From the NCBI GenBank assembly GCA_037576195.1, contig CM075101.1, positions 45,198,001 to 45,262,000 on the forward strand: a stretch of 64,000 nucleotides of DNA, given 5' to 3'. Origin of the DNA: Phytoseiulus persimilis (lineage: Eukaryota > Arthropoda > Arachnida > Mesostigmata > Phytoseiidae). The position numbers were made by a program, and so were the translations under genes. This document shows, piece after piece, positions 46,620 to 59,859 of the stretch (position 1 is the stretch's first letter; each line of letters opens with the position of its first letter). The notes under the pieces were generated by a model. That model was given only the letters and a program-made list of their open reading frames with translations. It was not told the origin of the DNA and made no database searches.

Positions 46620-49600
46620 GGCGCTTCTGCAAACGGCCTTCCCCGACCGGGTGTGGTTTTTCGTGGGCTCGAACTTTCTTGGAGCGAATCTCAACCGCAG
46701 CGATCTCCGGTGTCACGTGTCGTTCTCGCTCGAATGGCAGGATCTGTTCGCGAATCGGAGACGTTTGGAGACGTGATGTCATTCAGCGAGACATCCGCAT
46801 GGCACAACGATACTGCTCGAGACCACCCGGTTTTTCTTTGTTCATTTCCCTCGGACTGACATGTCTCAAGACAACTTCGAACCGAGATATGTTCGCCAGA
46901 GTTCCCCAGTACTGGGAGCGTTACCGGGCGATCACATGCAGGGTGCACGCGAAGCTTTCCCCACGAGTCTGGCTTTGGTAGTGTTCATCAATCGGAAGCG
47001 TGTCCTGCTTCATATCAGCGGCAATTCCCCGCGACACCCTACCGCCCGGAAGAGAAAATCCCACCGTCGATGCGGGAGAATCGGTTCACCGAGGAACAGA
47101 GAGAGTCAGCGCTGCAGCTGTCGAAACAGAGTCTCGCCGCGGCTGAGACTCATTCTATTCAAATTACTCGGAGGGAGAAGCTTAGTCAGGGCTGGAAGGT
47201 CCTTCCTGAGATGAGGAGTTTTATGCGGAGGAATCCCGTATATACTCAGGCTGGTAACTAGTTGTCACGGTCGAGTGACCGCTTTGTGATACAATACGAG
47301 TGTGGCTCTGGAGGGAGCGACATCTACCATTCGTGAAGGTTCATATCCTCTGGGAGCCAGTGCTGTTCAGTTTCTTCTGAGCTACTCCGTCTTTTCGAGC
47401 CGTTGGACATGTGGTGGTCGTTTTGGAAACTCTCGGAGACTCCCATTTCGAATGGATCCGACCGAGTTAGTCTCCTCTGCGGTCATCGTTGGCCAAAGAT
47501 CCGGATAGCAAATTTATTTCGACTTGAAACTCCACAGTAACCCTCGACTGTTCGTTGCGCCAAATTTCTAATTTGTCTCGTTTCCCTGTCGGATCCGTTC
47601 ATCAGTCGGCAGATTCAACGTGAAATAATGGTTTTGAACCGCTTTTAGAAGTTGTCAAGCACATCTGGTTCCTGCCGGCCGAGAAGGAACTTGGCGGGCG
47701 TCCACTTTACGATTTCCGCCGAGGCTTTGTTGGAGGAAAGTCCGCAACCTGAAACTTTCCTCGTGCCATCCGGTGCGATTTGGAGCCGCTTTAAGGCGGC
47801 GTCGCCACTCCCGCATTTGAATCCGTCCAGCCGCTGCATTCGAGTGAGATTAATTTTCGCCGAGAATGCGGCCGGTAGCGGACTCCCAGTGTTTTATGGT
47901 TTCTGCCAGGAAGAACGCCACCTGCGAGCAATTCGCCAACGTTGATTCGGTCATTGAGCTTCGCTTGCATTCGAATGTCTCTATTCGATCTCCTGTAGAG
48001 CATGTGGATGGCTGGTCTCTGAAACTAACCCTTCCGTTCCGGTTACCACGGCCATCGTGGCCCATTTTTCGAAGGGACGTATCAGCAGGCTCTCAGATGA
48101 TCCGGTCTCGCTTAGCTCAGTTCACTTTTCTCGGCGAGTTCTCGAATGCGAATTCGAAGCCGGTTTACGTCTACGGTACAGCTCCGTCCGACCGCCATTT
48201 TTGCAGGTGGTAGAAGGAAATCACAGCCATAAAAAGATTGAGTCTCGACCCTAACAACAGACTTGGGCGAAACGAGTTTGTCACGTCACCGAGCTCGAAA
48301 AATAGTAACGGAAACCGCTGCCCCGAAATTTCGATCCTCCTTAGAGCTCTCTTGGCAGGGACGGCGACCAGCCTCGTCAAGTCATTTGGAGTGTTCCGAT
48401 AACCGAAGTTTGAGGGTCTGTTTCGGAAATTTCCGGAACGTCTCCAGATTGACAAGGATACAAGTCTCTCGCTCTTTCTAAACATCGAGGACGTCGGCGC
48501 GAACCGCGGGTACGTGAAGCTCCGAGTGGAGAAAAACCTCAAACCGAGCGGAACCATCAAAGGGGCGTTTCAGTGTGAAGGAGACGATGAGACATGAGCG
48601 AAATTGATCCGAGAAGTCCGATCGAGGCCAGAAATCGATTTCGAACGGAGTTTTGGGGATACCTATCCGCTTCCGTGTCTAAGGGCTCGAGCTCCGATTA
48701 GAGGCGCCTTATGAGGTCAAAGAAGGTGGAAGGCTCACTGTTGGAAGCGTAAGGTCGCAAACCTCTATGACAGACCTCTATGCTCAACTCAGTTTTCATT
48801 TCCGACGTTGCGCTCCATTTCATATGTGGACGGACGCGTAAGGCCCTGAGGGATCCTCAACTAAGCGTTCCGAGAAATCACCCTAGCCCAGTTTCAAACA
48901 TATGGACTGTTCATCTATTGCTGGAAGTTTGCGACTACTCTAATAAGCGTCTTTCTTCATGTCCGTGCTCACTCGACTTCAGGTTTCTTTTCTTATCTCT
49001 CTGAAGGACTGTTCCACCTCTACGTAAACTGGCTTCGTAACTGTTGCGGATGACCTTGTGTTGCCTCCGTGTCGAGTCGATCCATGAATACACCCACCGC
49101 AGCCGAACGAGCTGTTCGGGCGAGAATGCAGCAACCGAACGCGCTGCCTTTATTTCACTGCTAACGTTTCTCGCTACGGTGCGTTTTTATCCCAAAAGAA
49201 TTGCAGCCTCCTCGGAACCGTGTGTGAGCACTCACTCATCGAAGGTTCGGCTCGAACGAACCTGTCCTACTTCGAGCAATTCCAATCAATCAAACGTTCC
49301 GGGAAACGTCTGAGCGGGCTGCGAAAACATGAGGTTCCGAGTCTTTCCTTGTTTGCAGCTGGGCGAGTTCCCAATTCGAGGCCTCACTTTTCTACGACCC
49401 CGAGCCGATCGCGAAAGTATTCGCGGTGGGCATTTCCTTCAAGTTCATCTGGTATCCGGGCTGGACGACCTCTTGGAGAATCAGGGACGTTTTCGGGCGG
49501 CCGATCCTTCGCTCGAGATATCTGTGTCATTGTGACGAAGCTCCTCCAATAAGCTCCAAGCTGAATCCTGAGTCAGGATCACGTGATTCTTCCTAGCCTC

Positions 49601-52600
49601 TGTCCGAGGATGCCAAGGATAAGATATGAGGCGGTCAAACCATCTCTCTCGAATAGACAGCCGCCAAGGAATCATTGCAAAACGCGCTCTCTTCGAGAAG
49701 AATGAGCGAGCAAGGACCACAAAGGGAATTATTCATGAATGTTGACCGCGCGGATCCTCGAGATCCTATTGTGCCCGGTCTGACTCAAAGCCGCACAGTT
49801 GACGTCGACATGAATCACGTGGGCGTCAACTCTGGCGAAGTTACACACAAAATGCTGTTCTCAGCACCTCGAGAACCAATGTATATATACTCGTTTCGAG
49901 AGCTCTGTGTGATCAGCCCTTCGTTACCCTGTTCTGCTCTGCCGCCACGCCCGCCGGCTCGGGAAGCCTGAACTAGGTCGTCAGAAAGGAAGAATCCGGG
50001 GGAAACGGGAACAGATACCACTGGAAACGACGGGGCCGCATCTCGGCGGAGGCGGAAAGACTTATGGAAGCCGGACGGCGGCAACAGCATACTCGGGGTG
50101 TGCCGCAACGCGTATAAGGCTTTGGGATGAACGGTTTCCAGGCTGGTCCATACACGAATCCACCCCGGACAGTTGTCCAGGAACCACATGACGTGGAACA
50201 CGATGGATTTTATCGATCCCGGAAACTGTGAACAGGGTGCGATCATCACGGGGTGGAACACAACACTAACCCTCACACAATGCGATGTGACACCCACCCC
50301 TTCGGGCTCGGCCAGGTCGCGTTCGACGCGAATGATCGAACACAATCAGATTGAAACGATCATTACCCGCTCTGACTCAGGTTCTCCCATTAATTCTCTG
50401 CTCCGACTTCTGTGATCCCGTGCACGTTGGAGGTTTCGAGGCTATTCGACTTTGCAGAGGACCAGCTGCTCGGTGTTCGGTGCTCCACGTTCCAATCTCC
50501 GTGATCCCAGAAAAGCATCTCGCAGCGGATTGCATGCGAATCCGTCATCGATTCGGGCCGTGCGCCCAATCCCTGCGGTGCCCAAACCCCACACAGTGCG
50601 TCATGTACACGTCCGACTCGGATATACAACGGCTCTCGGTGAGCGATGAACTCGGTAATTGAGTTTTTCCAAAGTTTCGGATTGCGAACGAGAACAGTCT
50701 TTATCGGACACCCCGATTTTTCTCGCTCGAGCTACGGATCAGATGACACAGGAGGTTCTCTGCTCACCGAACAGTCGGGTTAACCACCGGGCTCTACTAA
50801 TATCGCGGGAGGAGAGTTCTGGCCTTGCCGTGCCGCTGCGTGACATCGCGCTATTCAGTTTCGGATGTGTCATCAAAGGCCATTCTTGCAGAACTTCGTG
50901 GTCATGCATTTGAGGGGCGAGCGTTGACAGCTACTGCACGACATCGTTCTGCCGTTGATCCTTGTAGGCAGAACCCAGAATTGAAGCCATCTCGTGTGAT
51001 CTGCGACAGCTGACCCGCCTACAGGCTCTCCACGGTTCACGAGATAATAACTGACACGTACCTCTTCGACTCTTGAAGGCAGAGGATTTGTAGTCACGAT
51101 TAGCATTCTTGCGGAAGCTCGTTGTTGTTGTTGTTGATCCCTGCGGAAGACACGAGCACTGTTCCTCGTCAGGTTCGACTTTGGTAAGGGGGACGCTAGG
51201 GGGCTGTGAGGAAGGGTCTAGCGGGTGAGGGAACTGCAGTCGGAGGAGGGACGCGAGGTCAAGGCGACGCAACGACCTCGAGAACGAACACACAAGTGCC
51301 CGTTTTTCCGGCACGTCGACTCCGACCACGGCCTGATTCGGCAGCCTGCCTAAATTGAGCACCGGGTTGCGGCTTCCACAAAACTGCGGAGCACGGCATT
51401 TGACGACTCGGTATCCTAGTGGAACTTCAACGCAGCCATTGGAATCCGAAGGAATCGATCTGCGTGCTGGATGCGGCTCGGTGGCCAATCATCGAAACTT
51501 GGCGATGAACTCGAAGCGGTCCGAGAGGGATCACGGAGCACTCAGAGGACGAAAACCCATCGAAGTTCCACTCAACAGGGAATAATTCCAAGTCAGAGTC
51601 GACTTTCTAGGAGGAATCTCTTTTATAAGGGTCATCTGCGGCTTGATCGACAAGGTAGAACTTGGAGACCTCTCTGGCTGTCTTCGGCCTCCGACTCCCT
51701 TCCGTGAAGGACGACAATAGAGAGCTTCAAACTTCATTCCTGAGTGTGCACTTTCTGATGACTCCGCGAGCGGCCGACTGCAGGATGCGAGCTCTGAGCT
51801 TGGAATGGATTCGTCTCTCCCCCACTAAACCACCTGGGTGAATAGGGAGCTCTTGAAGCCTCCAGAGCGTCCATTGCAGAATGAAATGGAGAGTCCGAGT
51901 GCTTTTGACAGGAGTAGCCTTAAATCCCTGGAAAACACCGTGCTTATTCGTTTCAACGGTTTTCCTGAACATGGTCAATCTCTCGGAATCGGCAGCTGTT
52001 CCTGATCGACTGGCGGAACGCTTCGCTCGGGTATCGCTTGTGATTGCTCACTCGGCAAGGCGTAACAGACAAGCTCGAGCATGTAGAATCACAGGCGGAA
52101 TCATTCGAGATGATCAGTTCCCGCCCCGATTTCGATCCTTCGCGGCACGGAGGGTCCCTCAGGAATCCGTCTCTCAGAACTACATCCCAGGGACCTTTGG
52201 GCGATACCCATGCTCCAGGTCTGTGCGGATAATCGCCGAACTAAATATCCATCTCTCTGAATGCTTACGCCGAGTGCTCCCCTCCGTGTCGCTCCTTTCG
52301 ACTGGAAGACTCATTTGATGTCTATTCATCGCTTATAGCCAATGCTGCCATTCCTTTCGGATTCTCAACGTCCTCGATTGGAGGGCTAACTCTCTATCAG
52401 CCGCATCTGTGATTCCATCTGTATGCCAATAAGAATAGTGATATTCTTCAGCTGGAAGGTTGGTTTACGTCATACGCTATTTAGCTCCACCGACATTAAA
52501 CACGTATGGCCCACAGCGAAACGGCAGCCGAAGTAGCGATGGTTTCCACGCGCTGTTTCAGCCGGCCATCGAAAACTTTGCCCCGACCATAATCGGAATG

Positions 52601-53100
52601 GGAGAGCTCTTGTCGCCAGAGCCCATTCTATGACAGAATACCTAAGTTGTTCCGATGATCGATACCTGCTCAATGAATCACTCGTACACTCGTCATCCAC
52701 ACAAGGCGGAATCTGAATGTGATCCAGAGACGTTGCGCAGAGGCACGTACAGTTTCCAGCTGAAAGCGGGCCGCAAAAGAGAACTCCACTATGTTGGGGT
52801 ATTCGAGAGTATATAGTCACCTAACTCCAAGCAACTCCGCAGCTGTCTGAGCGGCCGACTAACGATCGTTGCCCACCGATCCGGAATCCATCGACAAGTA
52901 ACGAGCTCGAGATCCCGTCGTGTTGCTGTCCGCCGCAACATTCTAAGGGTACCGAGGGACACTTTGACAACGATGCACCCGTTCGGCTCACATCGAACGG
53001 GCTTGTACTCCGACGACCTCAGCTTCAGCAGCATGGAGAGACCGCGGTAAGGTCACTCAGCCTCGTTGACAAAATTTCTCGCACTAGAAGTCGGCACTCC
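46620..53100. other. Coding-like fragments, no identified gene
   Basis: Plus frames with protein-like character occur at 46,621-46,750, 47,070-47,261 (FTEEQRESALQLSKQSLAAA), 48,411-48,597 and 49,100-49,535 (ending HLVSGLDDLLENQGRF). On the minus strand, 52,789-53,034 reads KLRSSEYKPVRCEPNG. They may be exons of one or two long genes. I could not link them by splice phase or recognise a domain. A short TTG microsatellite lies near 51,121-51,138. Confidence 0.35.
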
Positions 53101-53109
53101 GGCTGGATT

Positions 53110-55375
53110 GCTGAAGCTTAGCTATTTTTGAGAAATCAACCGAGACGTACTCTCGGAATGGTTGTTTTCCCCGCCGACGCTGCGTCCGCATCGCAGCGTC
53201 CGAGGAATCCGAAATAAAATGCGATATTTACGAGGAGGCTCCTCGACTCGAGAGTTATAGCAGCTCCCACCGAGCTGAGATCCCTTCAGCGGACACTCGC
53301 GAACGTGACAAAGTGACTTATCACTCACAGAGAGCTTAGCTCGCGTCCGACGGCTGATGGACTGGGACGATGATGGGAGATTTAGCGGACAACAATGTCG
53401 ACGCGCGCTGGATCGTGACGCTGGGGAGTTCACTCGACGAAGTGGTGAACGAAACGTGATCGAGGCTTCGTTCGGAAGCTCTATTCCTGCTGACTTGGCC
53501 ACGGGAGCTGCTGCCGAGCATGAGAGGTTCCGGGGAGGATCCAGCCCGGAAGCTTCCGATCTCCTGATCCACTCGGGAGCGTCCTTTTGCAAAGGATCTG
53601 GGAAGAAGTCGTAGCGCTCGAGAGATCGGTCGTGGGCTTTTTACATGAAGCTTTCCGAGCTGACGCTCCTCGAACGCCATGGTTCACCGGAATTATTCCG
53701 TGTCCCTGACATCAGTCGGATCGGAAATCAGGAGCAGAATCGGAGGATCAATAGATGAACACAATGTTGCAAGACTGTCATTGATCGCTCGTGACGGATG
53801 CGGCGCAATGTCTAACAAAGGGCCGACCTGCACAGTGTTAGATCTCATACTTGGGAAATCCCTCGTATGCTCGGTTCAAGGATCATTCTACCGAGATCTC
53901 GATCGTCCACCAGAGTGTTCAAGCTCTCCCGAAGGAGAGAAGAAGCTTTTCCCTGGTTTCGCGATTCCCTGATTCTACCACACAAGTATTTCCGTCAATG
54001 ATTTGAGGGATAACTATAGCACAGCCAATCAAAAGCTCAGTCACGTGCACAAGCGGTTCAAATGGTAGCGCGGTCTCTGTCATACACGTGAGTACGCCAT
54101 GCCGTATTGACGCCGTGCTTGGGAGGCTTCGAAGTTTCACTGTGGGGCCGACCGATTCCGAGCTCTCTACATGTATCGGCGGATTGACGGGAAAGCATCC
54201 GGTTGGAGTTGCGGTGGAACGATAACTTTGCATTCCTAGCTTCAGCCTTCCTGAGATTCGATTCAGCGTCGCCTTTCCGTTCCCACCTTATTGGAGGCGT
54301 CGCAAATCGTATGGCCTATTTGTTTCTCACGACCGGTTACGCTCTCGCTGCTAGGAAGGTTTCGTATAGTTCCCACTTTTTCCGGGCGAACGCCATTTAA
54401 ATTTTCTCCGGTTCCTGATACTGGATGCCGCCCGATTTCCGGGACCCGATCTTACAGCTACAGGATGGAAGAGCCATCTGGGAGGGGGCGAGAAAATATA
54501 AATATCGCTATCCTCAACAACCACATAAGACGATAAGGCAGAGCTCTCCTACCATATCTGCGGGCATCGACTGAGGTGCAGACCGTTGCGTGAGGGCCGT
54601 GCCCAGCGAACTTAGTTCTAGAATATCTTTCGGACTCCCACGCCTCAGGGCAGGAGTGCTTGGGACCCGGTCGTAGCGCTTCCGCTGTGACCTGATATGA
54701 AGCGACGTTTGGATTGGAGTCAAGGGCTCATCAAATTATGTTCTTGCCAACTGAGGCACGGGTTCAGCATTGTCAAAACGTACCTGCCGAGATAAGTTCT
54801 GTCGAGGCGTTTTAAATGATCTACGACCCATCGATTCCCCGAGTGCTTGATGTCGAGGACAGATTGGAAACAACTTCACCCCGCAGTCACGCTCGGAGTT
54901 TTGCCTCGGATTCTCTCTAGGCGAACGGATGCGCATGCAGCACTTCGAGTGATACCTCCCTCCTTGAGGACAGCGAATTTCTGGGGTCGGAAGGTTCTCT
55001 GGCGGATTTCGGAGAAGAAGAAAGCTGATTTCTGAACGTCCATGCCACGAACCCAGAGAAACTGAAGAATTATGAAACAGACGTGGCTGTGCACTTCTTT
55101 CTCGACGGCAACAGAGAGTTCGCCCAGCTCGCAGGGGAATGATACTCCTCAAGTTTCGGAACATGATCCAAGTACGAGCCGACATCGTGAACAATGGGCA
55201 TGACCCTTCCACCACGAGGGAACATTTATTTCTGTTGGCCTGAGAGAATATTCTCTTTGATAGTTTGCATTGCACATTTCTCATCTCGAGAAGACGGAAT
55301 CCAAGTTGCTCCATCTTCAACACATCCGAGACATTTGAACTTTTCCACTCGATCAGCACCTTATCGACGTTTCGA
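53110..55375. other. No gene recognised
   Basis: Long minus frames at 53,122-53,592 and 54,736-55,386 have Ser/Arg-rich composition without domains, and open frames occur on the opposite strand too. The second lies in the expected 3' UTR of the zinc-finger gene. I do not call them. Confidence 0.4.
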
Positions 55376-55382
55376 TGATACT

Positions 55383-55865
55383 TCACGCGGGAGTGACTTC
55401 TTCTTCTTTTTCCGCAGTGAGTTTTATGTTATTCTCTCGGAGAAAATCACCCAAGTCTTTTCCTACAGGACAAACGAAGTAATCTTCCTTGAAGTTCCGC
55501 AAGAAAGCTTCAGCCTTCAGCTTATCTTCTTCTGTGACGAGATCTGGCTTCACGTTGACGGGACCGGAGGGCATCTCCTTCTGCAAGAGAAACTCCATCA
55601 CTTGAGAGATCTGCTACCTAAAGTAGCACGAGGGAGAACGAAGCGGGGAGGATCTCGACTAAACTCGGTTTATATGTCATGGCGAATGCGAATCGATCGA
55701 ACGCTCATCGAGTTCCGACGTTCTTGAAGCTCGATTGGAGATAATCACCCCGGTCTTCTCCAACAGCTTATCTCGGTGCTGTCGGCTGTTCTTGTGCTGT
55801 AGTTTCTCGTTGAGTGAATCAAAGTTTTGATCACATGTATCGCATCTGATTGGTGTCGGACTCAT
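55383..55865 (-). CDS. Small U1-type zinc-finger protein
   Basis: Two exons, 55749-55865 and 55383-55610, join in phase to a 114-residue protein from ATG 55,865 to TGA 55,383. Residues 8-30 form a U1/matrin-type C2H2 finger (C-x2-C-x12-H-x5-H, in CDTCDQNF...HKNSRQH), a class that usually binds double-stranded RNA or RNA-protein complexes in the nucleus. The second half is helical and charged, ending in a Lys/Glu-rich tail (AEKEEEVTPA). The ATG sits directly after an AG acceptor, so a 5' UTR intron precedes it, or the gene has more N-terminal exons upstream. I do not know the orthologue. Confidence 0.65.
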
Positions 55866-55869
55866 CTGC

Positions 55870-57160
55870 AATCAGGAGCCAGTATGGAAATGGGGACTGC
55901 GTTCAGAGTCGGAGTGTCGCCAGGAATCTCATCATTGCTCTCGGCCTACGTGTTATCAAATAATCGTACGATCGTTAACAAAAGATCCAACTCGACTTCT
56001 CGCCAGGAACTCGGTTGCTGGCGAGATCCCGCCCCACTTGGACCGCGATGTCTGCAGGTGAGATGGAGTTCGAACTCATCTGATGATAAGGGAACCCGGG
56101 AATCATGAAGAAAAATAGTTTTTCGCAAAGGAGCTCACCGTTATTCACAGGGCGACTGCAGATTCACAAGAGAAACGCAACTTGTCCGGCACACTTCGCG
56201 CGGTTGTAATATCAGGGGATCAGCTGATTTTCGAAACGCTTTGGTGGCAGCAGGTCCTCTGCTCGCCAGAGTCGCCCCCTGGTGAGGAAACCAGGATCCA
56301 TTCCCTCACGTGTTTATTTCCGATTGAGTTCTACAGCATTTGAAGCAGTCGTGGAAATTCGCAGTGGCAACAAGTTCCATTCAGTTGTGCATTTCGCATA
56401 CCTGCAATAGCGAGCGGAGGGCCACGGTGAACGTGAATTTATCACACAGTTATGCAACTCTCCGTGATCTCACAGCGTCCTTCCGATTCCCTTTCAGGCT
56501 TTAGAATAGCTGCGGGGTCGATTCTATAAGCGGAAAGAGCCGGAGATATTCACGAAGGGCGGTCGAGTGAAGTGACTGGAGAGCTTCCCATTCCCGTGCT
56601 ATGGCGCCAAATTCAAAGCTACGTCATTGGAGTGAAGTGCAGACCTCTTGTTTTCTATGTTCGTATGTGCTGCACACGTGCAGATTGCGTGATTGGAGCC
56701 CGGTACTGATGAGCAAAAATGGTGCTCGTCCTTTTTTTCTTCTGAATTAGCACGAGTCCAACTTGAGCGTCGCGATTGTGATACTATCCGCCATTACCTT
56801 CTCGCACGTTTACTCGCATGCTTTTCGTAGCGTTGCATAGCTATGAAATCTCAGATACTTCTCAAGCATTCGCATCAGCAGGAAAGGACGTCATGGTCCC
56901 TCCAAGATCTCATTTCGGGTCATGGGGCCTCGTTATGAGGATGACCATTATCGTTCGAAGGGCGGAGTTGTCAATGATAGCTCCCAAGTCAGTGATCTCC
57001 GCTCTCTGGATGCTTAATAGGAATGGAGCAACAGAAAGGCTGGAGTCTCGGGATCCCCTCGGCTCCGTCGTCACAAACTTTTCATATTCAGAGATCCGAT
57101 ATCCACTCCTTCACTCGAAACCGCTTCCGTCAAGTGTCAAGTGGAGTAAACTTGAGCGGA
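55870..57160. other. No gene recognised
   Basis: Possibly upstream exons of the zinc-finger gene: a minus frame just below 56,084 starts MSSNSISPADIAVQVG after an AG. The remainder has no recognisable feature. The 223-codon plus frame that begins at 56,818 crosses the palindrome and is not supported. Confidence 0.35.
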
Positions 57161-57162
57161 AG

Positions 57163-57273
57163 ACCCGGAGTCACCGCTTGGAGATGGCGGAAAGCATGAG
57201 TAAATCGATGCTCGGCGAGTTTGTGTATCAATTTACTCATGCTTTCCGCCATCTCCAAGCGGCGACTCCGGGT
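57163..57273. repeat. Inverted repeat with 43-bp arms
   Basis: Left arm 57,163-57,205 and right arm 57,231-57,273 are reverse complements with a single mismatch seen (A at 57,173). The spacer is 25 bp. The arms contain CGCTTGGAGATGGCGGAAAG and its complement. Both strands therefore encode the same peptide (RLEMAESMSK). Such a near-perfect palindrome is either young or maintained. Confidence 0.9.
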
Positions 57274-57279
57274 TGCGAA

Positions 57280-58530
57280 CGCGTCGCGCTGATTCCTGGG
57301 AATCCCAATCTTGTCCTTTCGAAAAAAATCACGGAGATGCACATCGTGCATCACATGACTCCGGAATTCACACAGCCAAATGAGCGGGTCTCTGAACCCC
57401 GTCTTGGAGAGAACGGTCAGCGCTACGTAATGTTCGACGTCCTAAAATCTGTTTCCCTATACGAGTGTCCGCGAAACGGGAACCCATGAATGAAATACTT
57501 CGTCCACGAGCCCATGCAAAATGGCGAGCCATCCTATTCAGAGAACATCGAAGAGAAATCGTGAGGTCGACCCGTTGATTCCGCGATCCCAAGTTTGGTA
57601 CTCTCTCAGTAATTTCTGCTAACGGAGAGTCGTCGATATCCGTCTCGCTGGGGAGTTATGGGAGGGAACGGGAGACGGGCGAGATACGTGAAGTGGGAAG
57701 GTCCTTGAAATCAGCGGAGTGCGATGACTCGCTATTTTTCGGGAAGATGATATAATTCGGGATCAAGACTTTGGCTGCGAGACATTTCGGCCCCAAGATT
57801 TTCTGGTTTGAGCATGCCGTTGTTCTTGGCATTCCATGCGCGTATTTCATGCTTCAACATCGGTAGGCGACTCCGTGGAAGTAAGGCTGTTTGCAACCAT
57901 AGACCCACCCGTTTATTCCTACTGAAGCCGTGCGCTCACATAGGCCGTCGTCGCTTTAGATGAACGAGGTCTCCAGTCACGATGGATTTGATGGTATTCA
58001 CTAACTAGGACGACTGACAGGGGTCCTCCGCGAAATGAAGAGATTTTGTTGGGGACGATGGGCGAATCGAGGATGAATCAAGCCGAAGTGTCTTTGAGCC
58101 GAAAAGTCCGGAGCCGGCATGTCATGTACCGATATAATTCAATCCGGTTTGCTAGCGGCTATCAGTGCTATCAAGCGTGCTTGAGTACCGATAGAATTCG
58201 ACGACTCACTCCAGAACCCGAGTTCTTCCATACCTACCATACCATGAATCAAGGAAGAATGACTGTCTTGGAATTCACTATCGATGTCTCCTTTATTTTC
58301 CATACAATCGCCGAAAAATACGAAGTTATGGCCAAACCAAACTTGAGCTTAATGCAGACCAAGTATAGCCGAACAGGATGCCTGGGGGGCCATCGATGGT
58401 CTAGAAAAAATCATCACCACATGGCGCCAAGGTGGCATAAATGCGGCGCTGTCTGCTTCGCACAAGTTATCAACTTCGATAATGGACCAGTTCACGAACG
58501 GGAAGCCAGTTTGTCTCGATTGCAGTGATT
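57280..58530. other. No gene recognised
   Basis: A 160-codon plus ORF at 58,046-58,528 ends just before the copia LTR. It has no known motif, and no splice partners were found. The rest is unassigned. Confidence 0.4.
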
Positions 58531-58534
58531 GTAG

Positions 58535-58677
58535 TGTTACAACTAGTCTGGGAAGGAGAGCGAGGACACTTGCGCTTCGTTAATGTCGACTAAAAAGGAT
58601 AGTTTATTCTCGCCGAGCAGCTTTAAATAGGGAACGGTTGATAACTTCGTTATCCACACTGAACACCAACTTCAACA
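58535..58677 (-). mobile_element. Copia 3' LTR
   Basis: On the minus strand a 143-bp segment begins TGTTGAAG directly after a purine-rich tract (ACAAGGGAAAG) and ends GTTGTAACA, giving TGTT...AACA termini. It contains a TATTTAAAG TATA-like box and AATAAA (GAGAATAAAC). It starts 39 bp past the copia pol stop codon. The 5' LTR is not in the window, so the target-site duplication cannot be checked. Confidence 0.7.
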
Positions 58678-58715
58678 CTTTCCCTTGTTCTAGAGTATAA
58701 CTATCAACGCTGAAG

Positions 58716-59290
58716 TCAAAGGTTCATTCCCATTAGCTTACAAAGATACCTGTGCCTGATCCTCAGCAAAGGTTTGGTGAGAATATCGGCTATTTGATTC
58801 TCCGTAGAAATCTGCTGCACCTCTAGATCTTTGTCGACGACTCTTTCCCTGATGAAGAAATGTCGAAGGGCAATATGTTTTGTCCTCCTATGAAATTCAG
58901 GATTTTGTGAAAGTTTCACCGCTGCTGCATTATCTACGAAAACAGTTGGGACAAAGTTCAGCTTTGTGATCTGCTTGTACAGTCGCTTGAGCCACACAAC
59001 TTCTTTTGCCGCCTCACTTGCTGCCACTATTTCAGCTTCTGTAGTGGATGTGGCTACCGAGGTTTGTCTCTGGCTCATCCACGCAACAGCTCCGCCAGCA
59101 TACTTTACCACAACCCCCGAGGTCGATCGTCCCGTTTGGGAGCAGCCACCGTAATCTGAGTCACTATACGCTTCAAGTACAGCAGCTGACACTCCAGTTC
59201 TGTTGTAAGTTATCCCGAGGTCGGTGGTTCCCGCCACGTACCGTAGAACTCGCTTCAAACACATGTAGAACACCAGTCTTACCGTGCTCA
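58716..59290 (-). mobile_element. Ty1/copia pol 3' end (RNase H)
   Basis: An intact 185-codon minus frame (59,273 to TGA 58,716) encodes the copia reverse-transcriptase/RNase H end. It shows KRVLRYVAGTTDLGI, then EAYSDSDYGGC...RSTSG, then AWMSQRQTSVATSTTEAE, a VDNAAAVKL block, HIALRHFFIRE, and QIADILTKPL near the C-terminus. These are the diagnostic copia RNase H motifs with their Asp/Glu residues. The frame has no stops, so the insertion is fairly young, but the element is truncated near 59,290 and lacks gag, protease, integrase and most RT. An open minus frame at 59,301-59,585 beyond the break is not recognised as copia. Confidence 0.95.
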
Positions 59291-59605
59291 GAGACTCTTA
59301 CTATGGAATCTCGAGGTGCTCCACTATGAGAATGAGCAGCATCGGAAGATGCCTCTTCTCTCCGTTGAGGATGGAAGATACGCCTCGCACACGTACAGCG
59401 AAGTTCAAGATGGTGTTCTCAATCTCGATGTTCACGGTTATATCTGCAATGGAGAGCTGAGCCGTTCCATGAGCAGAAGGCATTTGTGGAATCGTCCTCC
59501 CCATAGTTTTACCCTTTTTCAATGTTGTGCCCCAACCCGTTTCGGTATCCGAACTCTTGGAATCGACGGTAAGACCGCGGTTCACAACTTATTGGACTCG
59601 GAGAG

Positions 59606-59854
59606 ATGTCGCGGTGTTTCGCGGGTGATAAGAGGAACCTCCGATTCCGAGCACGGCCTAATTCAAAGCAAACCCAGCAGATGAACGAGTGTCTCGGATA
59701 TCTGCTGCCGATGGAAGAGGGCTTCAGAGAGCTTGTGCTGTATTTCAAAATAGCTCTCGTATTCCCTGTGACAAGTGCCTCGTGTGAGAGGAACTTCAGC
59801 GCCCTGGGGAGGATAACCTTAACCTCTCCCCTCCCCCAGCGGCAAGCCGCGTAA
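59606..59854 (+). mobile_element. hAT transposase C-terminal remnant
   Basis: The plus frame contains the hAT-family dimerisation motif at about 59,738-59,815 (LYFKIALVFPVTSASCERNF then SALGRI). In intact hAT transposases this motif is followed by a further 30-40 conserved residues. Here the homology stops at the Ile and unrelated sequence follows to a stop at 59,852. No other transposase domain is present upstream, so only a fragment remains. Confidence 0.65.
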
Positions 59855-59859
59855 GGGAA

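Noticed and set aside
56818..57489. 223-codon plus ORF
   Set aside because: It runs through the 43-bp inverted repeat and has no recognisable motif or splice context.
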